A DNA stretch of 64,000 nucleotides from Actinomyces slackii (GTDB taxonomy: Bacteria > Actinomycetota > Actinomycetes > Actinomycetales > Actinomycetaceae). The notes below the pieces were generated by a model. It was not told the DNA's origin. It worked only from the letters and a program-made list of their open reading frames with translations, and ran no database searches. Positions 34,817 to 45,308 of the stretch are shown here, one piece after another. Every line of letters begins with the position of its first letter. Within the stretch, counting starts at the first letter, position 1. Both the position numbers and the translations under genes were made by a program. The stretch spans positions 1,116,001 through 1,180,000 of the forward strand of contig NZ_LR134363.1 in NCBI RefSeq assembly GCF_900637295.1, given 5' to 3'.

Positions 34817-34933
34817 CGATGCTCCATTCAACAAGTCAACAACAACGCAACGCCGCATCACGCACGCAGCCACGAGGCGCTGGCGGAGGGAGTCTGGACT
34901 GCTGGGTGTTTTTCGGACTGTGTGTTGTGTTGG

Positions 34934-35818
34934 TCAGGCTGCCTTCTTGTGGTCCAGGAGCTCGCGCTCCACCTCGTTAGGAGTGCGATATCCCAGAGAA
35001 GAATGCAGCCGGGTGTGATTGTAGACCAGCTCGATCCATGAGGCAATATCATTCATGGCCTTGCCCCGTGTGGGATACACCATCCGGTGCACCCTCTCAT
35101 TCTTGAGCGTGGCATTGAAGGACTCCGCCCACGCATTGTCCCAGCACACCCCGGTCCTGCCCACCGACAAGCGAATACCATAGGCGCCCAGGTGCTCAGC
35201 GAATTTCTGACAGGTGTACTGCGACCCCCGGTCGGAGTGAAAGATCGTCGTTCCTGTCACCGGCGGGCAGTTGCGCACCGCCATATCAATAGCCTGGCAG
35301 ACAAGCTCAGTGCGCATGTGATCAGCCATCGCATAGCCCACGACCTTCTTCGTGGCGCAGTCCAGGACGGTGGCCAGGTAGACGAATCCCACCCAGGTGC
35401 GGATATAGGTGATGTCCCCGACCCACTTGGTTCCTGGCGCCGTGGCGGTGAAGTCGCGCTCCACCAGGTCTGGCCACTCCTTCAGGTCGGCCGCCGGGGT
35501 GGTGGTGCGAGTCCTTCGGCGAGGCTGAGCGGCCACCAGGCCGCGCTCGCGCATGATGGAGCGCACGGTGTCATGGTGCGCCACCACGCCTCTGCGCCCC
35601 AGACGGGCGGTAATCCTGCGGTACCCGTAGGTGCCGTCCGAGGCCTCGAACTCGGCCTTGATCAGGGCCGTCAGCTCTTCCCTTCTCATTGAGGTCGCCG
35701 ATTGTGGCCGGTCCCGCCAGGAGTAGTAGCCCGAACGGGAGACCTTCGACCACCGGCACATCGAGACGATCGGGTAGTTGCCTTCCTCGCGATTGATGAG
35801 CGCATACTTGTGACTCAC
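34934..35818 (-). CDS. IS3 transposase OrfB
   Basis: A 294-residue integrase-core transposase. DDE residues are visible: WVGDITYIRTWVGFVYLATV (D), FHSDRGSQYTC (D) and ESFNATLKNE (E). HTH_21-like ITARLGRRGVVAHHDTVRSI lies upstream. The GTG start overlaps the OrfA stop as GTGA; it is probably made as an OrfAB fusion by -1 slippage. No disabling mutation is seen. Confidence 0.9.
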   Translation of the reverse strand: MSHKYALINREEGNYPIVSMCRWSKVSRSGYYSWRDRPQSATSMRREELTALIKAEFEASDGTYGYRRITARLGRRGVVAHHDTVRSIMRERGLVAAQPRRRTRTTTPAADLKEWPDLVERDFTATAPGTKWVGDITYIRTWVGFVYLATVLDCATKKVVGYAMADHMRTELVCQAIDMAVRNCPPVTGTTIFHSDRGSQYTCQKFAEHLGAYGIRLSVGRTGVCWDNAWAESFNATLKNERVHRMVYPTRGKAMNDIASWIELVYNHTRLHSSLGYRTPNEVERELLDHKKAA

Positions 35819-36099
35819 CGCTGTTCCTTCGCGAAGAAGGCCGCCGCTTTTTTCAGGAACTCGTTCTCCTGCTGCAGCTCGCGGACCTGTTTCCTCAGGC
35901 GGGCTACCTCCTCGGCTTCGGCAACCGCTTCTCTTTCCTCAGCGCTGCCGTGCTCCTTCCTGTGCTTCGCGACCCAGTTGCCCACCGTCTGGGGCACCAA
36001 CTCGTAGGAAGCGGCCACCGACGCGATCGACCGTTCCTTCTCGATCACCTCGCGCACCACTTGTTCCTTGAACTCATCAGAGTACTTTGCCCTTGACAT
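35815..36099 (-). CDS. IS3 transposase OrfA
   Basis: A 94-residue helix-turn-helix protein (SDEFKEQVVREVIEKERSIA, then TVGNWVAKHRKEHG) with a C-terminal leucine-zipper-like coiled coil (VARLRKQVRELQQENEFLKK). It binds the terminal repeats. The slippery AAAAAAG encodes KK near its C-terminus. Confidence 0.9.
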   Translation of the reverse strand: MSRAKYSDEFKEQVVREVIEKERSIASVAASYELVPQTVGNWVAKHRKEHGSAEEREAVAEAEEVARLRKQVRELQQENEFLKKAAAFFAKEQR

Positions 36100-36335
36100 G
36101 GCTCCATCCTATCGAATCAAAGGAGGATGAAAATCCTCCCCTGTCCGAGAAACACCACTCACCCCAGTCGCAGCGCGCTGGGGAAGCACGCCACTAGCCA
36201 GGCTACCCACCAATCCCCATCCCGCGCCCTGCCCCCGGGTCACGAATCAGACGCAAAACGGTCACGCCTCTCAAGCGCCCCTCCTGTGTTAGCCGCCCGG
36301 TAGTTCACAGCGCCCGAATAACTGGATTCATGTCG

Positions 36336-36506
36336 AGCTCTCGGCATGAGAGCACCCAGCACTCCAGGCGGTTCTCTCGCCCGATTTCCTCGCCCGATCA
36401 CCTCGTGCATCACCGGACCTGAACTCATCCCGGGACCTCGCCCTTGACATGGCTCCATCCGATCGGATCAAAGGAAGACGAGAATCTCTCCTGTCCGAGA
36501 AGTTCC
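36336..36506 (-). pseudogene. Degenerate second IS3 end with OrfA remnant
   Basis: Bases 36437-36506 copy the right end of the IS3 at 36086-36156 with many substitutions (CTTGACATGGCTCCATCC is shared, then CTGTCCGAGAAG). The start of OrfA can be read as MSRARSRDEF before decay into frameshifts. The 550-nt gap 36100-36650 holds this remnant and otherwise nothing clear. Confidence 0.7.
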
Positions 36507-36574
36507 ACTCGCCCCGCTCGTTGGACGTGCCGGCCGTTCGCCGTTTCTCGCTGGGCGGTGGCCGCGGGGACGGT

Positions 36575-36592
36575 GTCCACCATCCGGTGGAC
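36575..36592. promoter_or_regulatory. Inverted repeat upstream of the ABC-HK-RR operon
   Basis: GTCCACC, 4-nt spacer, GGTGGAC; the centre is about 68 bases before the ABC start. It could be the site bound by the operon's own response regulator. Confidence 0.3.
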
Positions 36593-36650
36593 GCTCGCGT
36601 CGCCCATGCAGTCGCTACCGCGGCATTGGCACAGTCCCAAGACTTGCGGC

Positions 36651-38495
36651 ATGACCAATGCACTGACCACCACCGCCGCTCCGGCCGACCGGACTGCCCC
36701 GGCTTCCCCGGCGACTCCAGCCATCGCCCTGCACTCACTGACCAAGTCCTACGGATCCAAGCAGGTGCTGGACGGCCTGGACCTGACCGTCCCCGCCGGC
36801 AGCGTCCTGGCCCTCCTGGGCCCCAACGGCGCCGGCAAGACCACCACCGTGGAGATCCTCCAGGGCCTGCGCCGCCCCGATTCGGGCACGGTGACCGTCC
36901 TGGGCGAGGACCCCCGCCACGCCTCCCGCGCCTGGCGCTCCCGCCTGGGCATCGTCTCCCAGGCCTCCACCGACCTGGCCGACCTCACCGTCACCGAGGC
37001 CGTCACCCACGTCTCCCGCTTCTTCGCCGAGCCCGCCAGCGTCACCGAGACCATCGAGCGCGTCGGCCTGGCCGACGACGCCCGGACCCGGTCCTCCCGC
37101 CTCTCCGGTGGGCGCAGGCGCCGCCTCGACGTCGCCCTGGCCATCATCGGCCGCCCCGAGCTGCTCTTCCTCGACGAGCCCACCACCGGCTTCGACCCGG
37201 AGGCGCGCCGCGAGTTCTGGACGCTCGTGGAGGACCTGCGCGACGACGGCACTACCGTCCTGCTGACCACCCACTACCTCGATGAGGCCGCCCACCTGGC
37301 CGACGAGGTCGCCATCATCCTGGGCGGGCGCGTCGTCACCCACGGCACCCCCGAGCAGCTCGCCCTCCAGGCCGGCGCCGAGCGGACCGTGCGCTGGATC
37401 GAGCAGGGCCGGCAGCGCCAGTTGAGCACCACCACTCCCACCGCCGTCGTGCGCGACCTGCTCGCCCAGCAGGCCGAGGGCGAGATCGATGGCCTGGAGG
37501 TCTCCACTCCCACCCTGGAGGACCACTACCTGGCGCTCGTCGCCCAGCACACCGGCCCGGCCGGGGAGACTTCTACCGACCCCGCCCACCCTGCCGACCC
37601 CGCCGGTCCCACCGCCGCCAGACCCCAGGACCCGGGGCCCGCGCGGGCGCATCACCCCGCCCAGCGGCCGAGCGCGGCCCGCACCGCCCGCCCCGCCCCG
37701 CGCCCCTCCCGTGCGCTGGCCGTCGTCGCCACCCTGACCCGCACAAGCCTGCTCACCTTCTTCCGCGAGCCCATCAGCCTGGCCATGCAGTTCTTCTACC
37801 CCCTGTTCATGCTGGGCATCTTCAACGCGGTCTTCCCCGATGACATCGCCCCCTCGGTGTCCTACGCCGAGTACCTCCTGCCGGCCATGATCACCACCGG
37901 CATCATGACCACCTGCCTGCAGCACCTCACCATCGCGGTGGCCACCGAGCGCGAGGACGGGGCCCTGCGGAGGCTGGCCGGCCTCCCCACCCCGGCCTGG
38001 GTGCACGTGGCCAGCAAATGCGCCTCGAACACGATCCTCGCCCTGGCCAACACCGCCATGCTCATCCTCGTGGCCCGCTACGGCCTGGACATCGACCTGC
38101 CCACCACCGCCCGCGCCTGGGGCCTGCTCGCGGGCACGGGCCTGCTCATGATCGCCACCTGCACCGCCCTGGGACTGGCCATCGGCCGAATGAGCCCCAC
38201 GGCCCGCTCCGCCTCGGGCCTCATCACCCCGGTGGTCATCATGCTGCAGTTCGTCTCGGGGATCTTCTTCCCCCTGTCCCAACTGCCCGACTGGATGGTC
38301 CACACCTTCTCGGTGCTGCCGGTGCGCTGGTCCGCCGAGCTCATGCGCGAGGCGCTCCTGCCCTCCACCTTCGCCATGGCCGAGCCCACCGGCGCCTGGG
38401 AGACCGGCAAGGGGCTGGCGATCGTGTCCGCCTGGCTGGTGGCCGGGATCGTGGCCGCCGTGGTCATCACTCGCCGCGATACGGTGGACCGATGA
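36651..38495 (+). CDS. ABC exporter with fused ATPase and ABC-2 permease
   Basis: A 614-residue half-transporter. The ATPase domain (residues 25-245) has Walker A GPNGAGKTT, signature LSGGRRRRLDVALA, Walker B LLFLDEPTTGFD and the switch TTHYLDEA. A Pro/Ala linker of about 60 residues leads to an ABC-2 membrane domain with six helices (LLTFFREPISLAMQFFYPLF first, GIFFPLSQLPDWM near the end). This DrrAB-like fusion exports drugs, lipids or peptides. Its stop overlaps the kinase start, so the three genes are one coupled operon. A longer frame exists upstream, but only ATG 36651 follows the IS remnant. Confidence 0.9.
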   Translation: MTNALTTTAAPADRTAPASPATPAIALHSLTKSYGSKQVLDGLDLTVPAGSVLALLGPNGAGKTTTVEILQGLRRPDSGTVTVLGEDPRHASRAWRSRLGIVSQASTDLADLTVTEAVTHVSRFFAEPASVTETIERVGLADDARTRSSRLSGGRRRRLDVALAIIGRPELLFLDEPTTGFDPEARREFWTLVEDLRDDGTTVLLTTHYLDEAAHLADEVAIILGGRVVTHGTPEQLALQAGAERTVRWIEQGRQRQLSTTTPTAVVRDLLAQQAEGEIDGLEVSTPTLEDHYLALVAQHTGPAGETSTDPAHPADPAGPTAARPQDPGPARAHHPAQRPSAARTARPAPRPSRALAVVATLTRTSLLTFFREPISLAMQFFYPLFMLGIFNAVFPDDIAPSVSYAEYLLPAMITTGIMTTCLQHLTIAVATEREDGALRRLAGLPTPAWVHVASKCASNTILALANTAMLILVARYGLDIDLPTTARAWGLLAGTGLLMIATCTALGLAIGRMSPTARSASGLITPVVIMLQFVSGIFFPLSQLPDWMVHTFSVLPVRWSAELMREALLPSTFAMAEPTGAWETGKGLAIVSAWLVAGIVAAVVITRRDTVDR

Positions 38496-39736
38496 GCCCC
38501 CTGGAGCCCGTCATCCCGACGACGCCGCAGCCCGAGGCCACGGCGGGCCCGGCCCCATCCCGGGGCGGGGTCGCACTGGGAGGCGGACTCGGCCCCAGCG
38601 CGGGCACCGCGGGGCAGGGCCCGCCGGCCATCGCCGAGGACGTCGGGACACTCATGCGCCTCATGTCCTCGCCCAGGGTCCGTGCGGCGCTGGAATGGGT
38701 CGAGCCGCCCCGGTGGACCGGGCGCATCCTGGTCTGGACGCTCGCCTGCCTCAACCTGGTCCTGCTGTGGCGGACCTCCCAGGCATTCGGGCTCTTCTTC
38801 CTCGTCTTCCCCCTGCTGTGGATCGCCCACGGCACCTTCAGGGCGGGGGTGAGGGCCACGCTGCTCTTCGGCGCGGGCATCGCCGTGGTCGGGTGGATCG
38901 GGCATGATGCCGACTGGCTCCTCACCGCCCTGATCTCCACCGGATTCTCCCTGTTCATGGGCGTGTGGATCCTGCGGGTGGTGGTCACCCGCGCCCAGGC
39001 GGTCCGGGCGCTGGCGGACAAGCAGGAGGCCATGGCCGCCCTGGTCGCCGTGCAGGAGGAGCTGGCCGCCGCCGAGCGGGCCGCCGGGAGAGCCGCCGAG
39101 CACGAGCGCTGGGCCCGGGAGGTCCACGACACCCTCGCCCAGGGCTTCGTCTCGGTCATCACCCTGGCGCAGGTCGCCCAGGCGGGGCTGGCGGCCTCCG
39201 GCGCGGCAGACGCGGCAGGCGCGGAACCCCGGCCCAAGGGCTGCCAGGCGGCGCAGGAGCGGCTGGCCCAGATCGAGGAGATCGCCCGCGAGAACCTCAG
39301 CGAGGCGCGCGCCCTCGTGGCCGGGCAGGCTCCCAGCGCCCTGCACGATGCCGGGCTCGGCGCGGCCCTGACCCGCCTGGCCGGCCAGCAGCACAGGCAC
39401 GGACTGAAGGTCGCCATGGACACCAGCTTGCCCGAGGACCTGCCCGTGACCAGCCAGGTGGTGGTGCTGCGCACGGTCCAGGAGGCGCTGAGCAACGTGG
39501 TGCGCCATTCAGGCGCCACCAGGGCGCGGGTCAGCGCGCAGGCCGAGGCCGGCGAGATCATCATCTCCGTGCGGGATGAGGGCCGCGGCACCCGCAGCGC
39601 CCCGGAGGGCACGGGCCTGAGCGGGATGAGGGCTCGCCTGGAGTCCCTGGGAGGAAGCCTGACGGTGGACCCCCTCCACGCCCCCGACGCCCAGGGCCGC
39701 ACCGGGACCATCCTTGAGGCGAGAATGCCGCTATGA
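38492..39736 (+). CDS. Sensor histidine kinase (HisKA_3)
   Basis: A 414-residue kinase. After a Pro/Gly-rich N-terminus come about four membrane segments (residues 70-150) with short loops, then the coiled coil AALVAVQEELAAAERAAGRA, the phospho-His in REVHDTLAQGF (H212), N-box VLRTVQEALSNVVRHSG and glycine box GTGLSGMRARLESLGG. It probably senses a compound handled by the coupled ABC exporter, as in BceS/LiaS-type modules. Starts within ATGA of the ABC gene. Confidence 0.9.
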   Translation: MSPLEPVIPTTPQPEATAGPAPSRGGVALGGGLGPSAGTAGQGPPAIAEDVGTLMRLMSSPRVRAALEWVEPPRWTGRILVWTLACLNLVLLWRTSQAFGLFFLVFPLLWIAHGTFRAGVRATLLFGAGIAVVGWIGHDADWLLTALISTGFSLFMGVWILRVVVTRAQAVRALADKQEAMAALVAVQEELAAAERAAGRAAEHERWAREVHDTLAQGFVSVITLAQVAQAGLAASGAADAAGAEPRPKGCQAAQERLAQIEEIARENLSEARALVAGQAPSALHDAGLGAALTRLAGQQHRHGLKVAMDTSLPEDLPVTSQVVVLRTVQEALSNVVRHSGATRARVSAQAEAGEIIISVRDEGRGTRSAPEGTGLSGMRARLESLGGSLTVDPLHAPDAQGRTGTILEARMPL

Positions 39737-40548
39737 GCCCAGCCGAGCCCACCGCGGCGCCCGCATCCCCCGCATCCCCTGCATCCCCCGACATCCCGCC
39801 TCCCACCGCCCCGCCTGCCGCGCCCCCGCCCCAGGGGCCCCAGACCGGCGGCCAGGACGGGGCGGCGGACAGCGGGCCGGTGCGGCTCCTGGTCGTGGAC
39901 GACCACCCCGTCGTGCGCTCCGGGATCGTCGACATGCTCTCCGGGAGCGCCGACCTCCTCGTCGTCGGCCAGGCCCAGGACGGCCAGCAGGCCATCGAGC
40001 TCACCGCCGAGCTCGGCCCCGATGTGGTCCTCATGGACCTGCGCATGCCCGTGCTCGACGGCGTGGAGGCCACGCGCCGGATCCTCGCCGCCTCGCCGGC
40101 CCCGCGCGTGGTGGTGCTGACCACCTACGACACCGACGGCGACATCCTGCGCGCCGTCGAGGCCGGAGCCATCGGCTACCTGCTCAAGGACTCCCCGCGC
40201 GAGGACATCCTGGCCGCCGTGCGATCGGCCGCCGCAGGCCACAGCGCCCTGAGCCCGGCCATCACCACCCGACTGGTCGGGGCGGCCAGGGGCGCAGGGG
40301 GAGCGGTCGCCGGCGCCGATCGGGGGCGCGGCGGGCCCACCGGCCCGGTGACCCTCTCCCCGCGCGAGCGCGAGGTGCTGGCCGCAGTGGCGCGGGGCCT
40401 GCCCAACGCCCGGATCGGCCAGGAGCTGTACATCACCGAGGCCACCGTCAAGACCCACCTGCTGCGCGCCTACGGCAAGCTCGGCGTGGACACGCGCACC
40501 GCCGCCGTCACCGAGGCCCTGCGCCGCGGACTGCTCGACCTGGGCTGA
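39733..40548 (+). CDS. LuxR/NarL-type response regulator with Pro-rich N-terminus
   Basis: A 271-residue regulator. The first 50 residues are Pro/Ala-rich and unusual for the family. The receiver domain begins at VRLLVVDDHPVVRSGI, with the phosphorylated Asp in VVLMDLRMPVLDG (D102) and the switch Lys in YLLKDSP. The HTH is LSPREREVLAAVARGLPNAR, then LYITEATVKTHLLRAYGKL. It overlaps the kinase by 4 nt. An internal start near the receiver is possible. Confidence 0.9.
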   Translation: MSPAEPTAAPASPASPASPDIPPPTAPPAAPPPQGPQTGGQDGAADSGPVRLLVVDDHPVVRSGIVDMLSGSADLLVVGQAQDGQQAIELTAELGPDVVLMDLRMPVLDGVEATRRILAASPAPRVVVLTTYDTDGDILRAVEAGAIGYLLKDSPREDILAAVRSAAAGHSALSPAITTRLVGAARGAGGAVAGADRGRGGPTGPVTLSPREREVLAAVARGLPNARIGQELYITEATVKTHLLRAYGKLGVDTRTAAVTEALRRGLLDLG

Positions 40549-40666
40549 GGCGGCCAGGGCCGGGTCCCGGCGCCGATCGGGGGCGCGGCGAGCCGGCCCG
40601 CCCTGTTCTCGCTGGGCGTGGGGATGGGCCTGCCGCCAGGGGCGCTGCGCCCGGTAGCCTGGGGGC

Positions 40667-41056
40667 GTGGAAGCGCTGACTCTGATCGCCCATGTCCTTG
40701 ATAAGGCTGTGACCTGGGCCTGGTTCGCCGTCCAGGTCACAGCCGTGGTGATGGGCGCCTGGGCGCTCATCGACGCCGCCCTGCGCGCCCCTGAGCACTA
40801 CGCGGCGGCGGGCAAGCGCACCAAGGGCTTCTGGGTGGGAGTCAATGCCGCGGGCATCGCTGTTGTCCTCCTCATGGGGGCCGCCTCCATGATCGGCCTG
40901 CTGGGCGTTGTTGCCAACGCCGTCTACCTGGCCGACGTGCGCCCCGCCCTGCGCTTCTACGCCCCGGTCAAGGTCCGCTCGACCATCCGCATCCCGGGGC
41001 GGGCCTCCCAGCGGCGACCCCACTCGGGTCCGCGCGACTGGCGCCCGGGCCGCTGA
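40667..41056 (+). CDS. DUF2516 membrane protein
   Basis: A 129-residue actinobacterial protein with three hydrophobic segments ([35 protein letters not shown] and [21 protein letters not shown]), matching the DUF2516 family; function unknown. The GTG start lies 6 nt after TAGCCT (40655-40660), a leaderless pattern. Its stop overlaps the dtd start as TGATG, so they share a transcript. Confidence 0.8.
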   Translation: MEALTLIAHVLDKAVTWAWFAVQVTAVVMGAWALIDAALRAPEHYAAAGKRTKGFWVGVNAAGIAVVLLMGAASMIGLLGVVANAVYLADVRPALRFYAPVKVRSTIRIPGRASQRRPHSGPRDWRPGR

Positions 41057-41508
41057 TGCGCGCCGTCCTGCAGCGGGTCACCCGCGCGGCCGTGCGCGTC
41101 GACGGCGAGGTGGTGGGCTCCATCGATGGCCCGGGCCTGCTGGCCCTGGTGGGCGCCACGCACGACGACGGCCCCGAGCAGGTGGCCACCATCGCCCGCA
41201 AGATCGCCGAGCTGAGGCTCTTCGATGAGCCCGGCGGTAACGGCGCCCCAGGGTCGGAGCGCTCCGTGACCGACCTGGGCGCCCCGGTTCTCGTGGTCTC
41301 CCAGTTCACGCTCTACGCCGATGTGCGCAAGGGCCGGCGCCCCTCCTGGAACAAGGCGGCCCCCGGGCCGGTGGCCGAGCCCCTGGTGGCGGCGGTGGTC
41401 GAGGCGCTGCGCGCTCGCGGCCTGGAGGTGGCCACTGGGAGCTTCGGGGCGCATATGGAGATCGACATGCTCGCCGACGGGCCGGTGACGATCCTGGTCG
41501 AGGCCTGA
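41056..41508 (+). CDS. dtd: D-aminoacyl-tRNA deacylase
   Basis: A 150-residue enzyme that hydrolyses D-amino acids from t[20 protein letters not shown], the SQFTLYAD motif with catalytic Thr, and [16 protein letters not shown] (cross-subunit Gly-cisPro-type region) are all in place. Length is standard. It is coupled to the DUF2516 gene. Confidence 0.95.
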   Translation: MRAVLQRVTRAAVRVDGEVVGSIDGPGLLALVGATHDDGPEQVATIARKIAELRLFDEPGGNGAPGSERSVTDLGAPVLVVSQFTLYADVRKGRRPSWNKAAPGPVAEPLVAAVVEALRARGLEVATGSFGAHMEIDMLADGPVTILVEA

Positions 41509-41544
41509 GGACCCGTCGTGGGAGGACATGAGAGGAGAGACCCA

Positions 41545-42177
41545 ATGATCATTGAGGCGGTCCAAGGGGACATCACGGCCCAGCGGGTGGACGCGATCGT
41601 CAACGCCGCCAACTCCTCGCTGCTGGGCGGGGGAGGGGTCGACGGCGCCATCCACCGGGCGGCGGGCCCGGGCCTGCTGGAGGCCTGCCGCCACCTGCGG
41701 GACACGAGCCTGCCCGACGGCCTGGCGGTGGGCTCGGCCGTGGCCACGCCGGGATTCGACCTGCCCGCCGCCTGGGTGATCCACACCGTGGGCCCCAATC
41801 GTCACGCGGGCCAGACCGACCCGGCCCTGCTGCGCTCGGCCTTCGACTCCAGCCTGGAGACCGCTGAGGAGCTGGGCTGCGCCAGCGTGGCCATTCCCGC
41901 GGTGTCGGCCGGGGTCTACGGATGGGAGGGCCGGGAGGTGGCCCGCATCGCCGTGGAGGCCGCCCGCGCCTGCGCCGCCCGGGCGGACACGGCCTGCGGG
42001 ATGAGCGTGTGCGGCGTCGACCCGGTTCAGGCCGCGGCCGGCCCGGCGCGCGGGGAGAGCAGCGGGGCGCCGGGGACGCCGGGGACGCCGGGGACGCCGC
42101 AGGGCCTGAGGCTCATCCGCTTCGTGCTCTTCTCCGAGCCGCTTCTGGCCGTCTTCGAGGAGGCCCTGGCCTCCTGA
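41545..42177 (+). CDS. Macrodomain protein, ADP-ribose hydrolase/deacetylase type
   Basis: A 210-residue protein. Macrodomain motifs: [34 protein letters not shown] and [13 protein letters not shown] are those of the YmdB/MacroD-type O-acetyl-ADP-ribose or mono-ADP-ribosyl hydrolases. The C-terminus has a tandem GTP repeat from nine-base units (GGGACGCCG) at 42068-42098. AGGAGAG precedes the ATG; a start at 41518 lacks one. Confidence 0.88.
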   Translation: MIIEAVQGDITAQRVDAIVNAANSSLLGGGGVDGAIHRAAGPGLLEACRHLRDTSLPDGLAVGSAVATPGFDLPAAWVIHTVGPNRHAGQTDPALLRSAFDSSLETAEELGCASVAIPAVSAGVYGWEGREVARIAVEAARACAARADTACGMSVCGVDPVQAAAGPARGESSGAPGTPGTPGTPQGLRLIRFVLFSEPLLAVFEEALAS

Positions 42178-42205
42178 GCGGCCGGGAGTAGGGAGCCTCC
42201 TGGTA

Positions 42206-42226
42206 CCTGAGTCGGGTCGGCTCAAC
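42206..42226. promoter_or_regulatory. HAIR-like inverted repeat (HspR site candidate) before clpC
   Basis: CCTGAGT, 7 nt, GCTCAAC matches 11 of 14 positions of the HspR-associated repeat CTTGAGT-N7-ACTCAAG. Confidence 0.35.
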
Positions 42227-42233
42227 CTTGACT

Positions 42234-42249
42234 CACGCCTACCGCGAAC
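42234..42249. promoter_or_regulatory. ClgR-like site before clpC
   Basis: CACGCCTACCGCGAAC contains the CGC-N5-GCG core of ClgR boxes. It lies 29-44 nt upstream of TAGCCT (42278-42283), the likely clpC -10, a position suited to an activator. Confidence 0.4.
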
Positions 42250-42393
42250 AGGGGCATGGGCGGTGGGCCCCTCTGGTTAGCCTAGTCAGCACGTGCCCAG
42301 CGCCACCCTCACCCACGGCGCTGCGCCGCCCGATCCTGCAGCCCGTGGGTAGTCAGCGGTGCGCCAGAGCACGTGCCGAGGAGGAATCACTAG

Positions 42394-44976
<2,583 letters not shown>

Positions 44977-45025
44977 CCGGGTCGCACTGACCCGGGCCCC
45001 ATCACCAGGTCGGCTCTCCATCGTT

Positions 45026-45065
45026 GAGGGGGCCGCTCGCCAGGATCCTGGCGAGCGGCCCCCTC
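45026..45065 (+). terminator. 40-bp perfect palindromic terminator after clpC
   Basis: GAGGGGGCCGCTCGCCAGG and its exact complement form a 19-bp stem around AT, 50 nt after the clpC stop. The remaining 240 nt to the next gene contain only a possible -10, TACAGT, at about 45211. Confidence 0.8.
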
Positions 45066-45287
45066 GTGATGTGAACCGGCACGATGGTGCGCCGTCGTGC
45101 GGATTGATGCGCCTGCGGGCTGTGGCCCCGGTGGTGATTGATGCCGCGATGATCGTGGGGTGGCTCGCATTGTTGCCCTCCTCACCGCGGGCGAGGGCCT
45201 GCGGCCGTTACAGTACCGTGACACCTCGTCGCCACCTGTCATGATCGACCAGTCCGCGGATGCCGGTGCGATCCGGCGGCATTCGCG

Positions 45288-45304
45288 CTTTCTTGCCAAG
45301 AAAG
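45288..45304 (+). promoter_or_regulatory. Inverted repeat over the PelG-like ribosome site
   Basis: CTTTCTTG, one base, CAAGAAAG; the second arm contains the purine-rich AAGAAAG that would be the ribosome site of ATG 45309. Folding would hide it, so translation may be conditional. Confidence 0.4.
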
Positions 45305-45308
45305 CCCC

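Larger units (their letters stand above)
34905..36156 (-). mobile_element. IS3-family insertion sequence, apparently complete
   Basis: Two overlapping genes, OrfA (94 residues) and OrfB (294 residues), are bounded by terminal inverted repeats: GGTGTTTTTCGGAC at the left and, as reverse complement, GGTGTTTCTCGGAC at the right (13 of 14). Length about 1.25 kb is normal for IS3. No clear target duplication could be read. A slippery AAAAAAG at 35847-35853 (minus strand) allows -1 frameshifting into OrfB. Confidence 0.85.

Noticed and set aside
34905-36156. Target-site duplication of the IS3
   Set aside because: Bases next to the ends (GCT and ACT) do not match convincingly.
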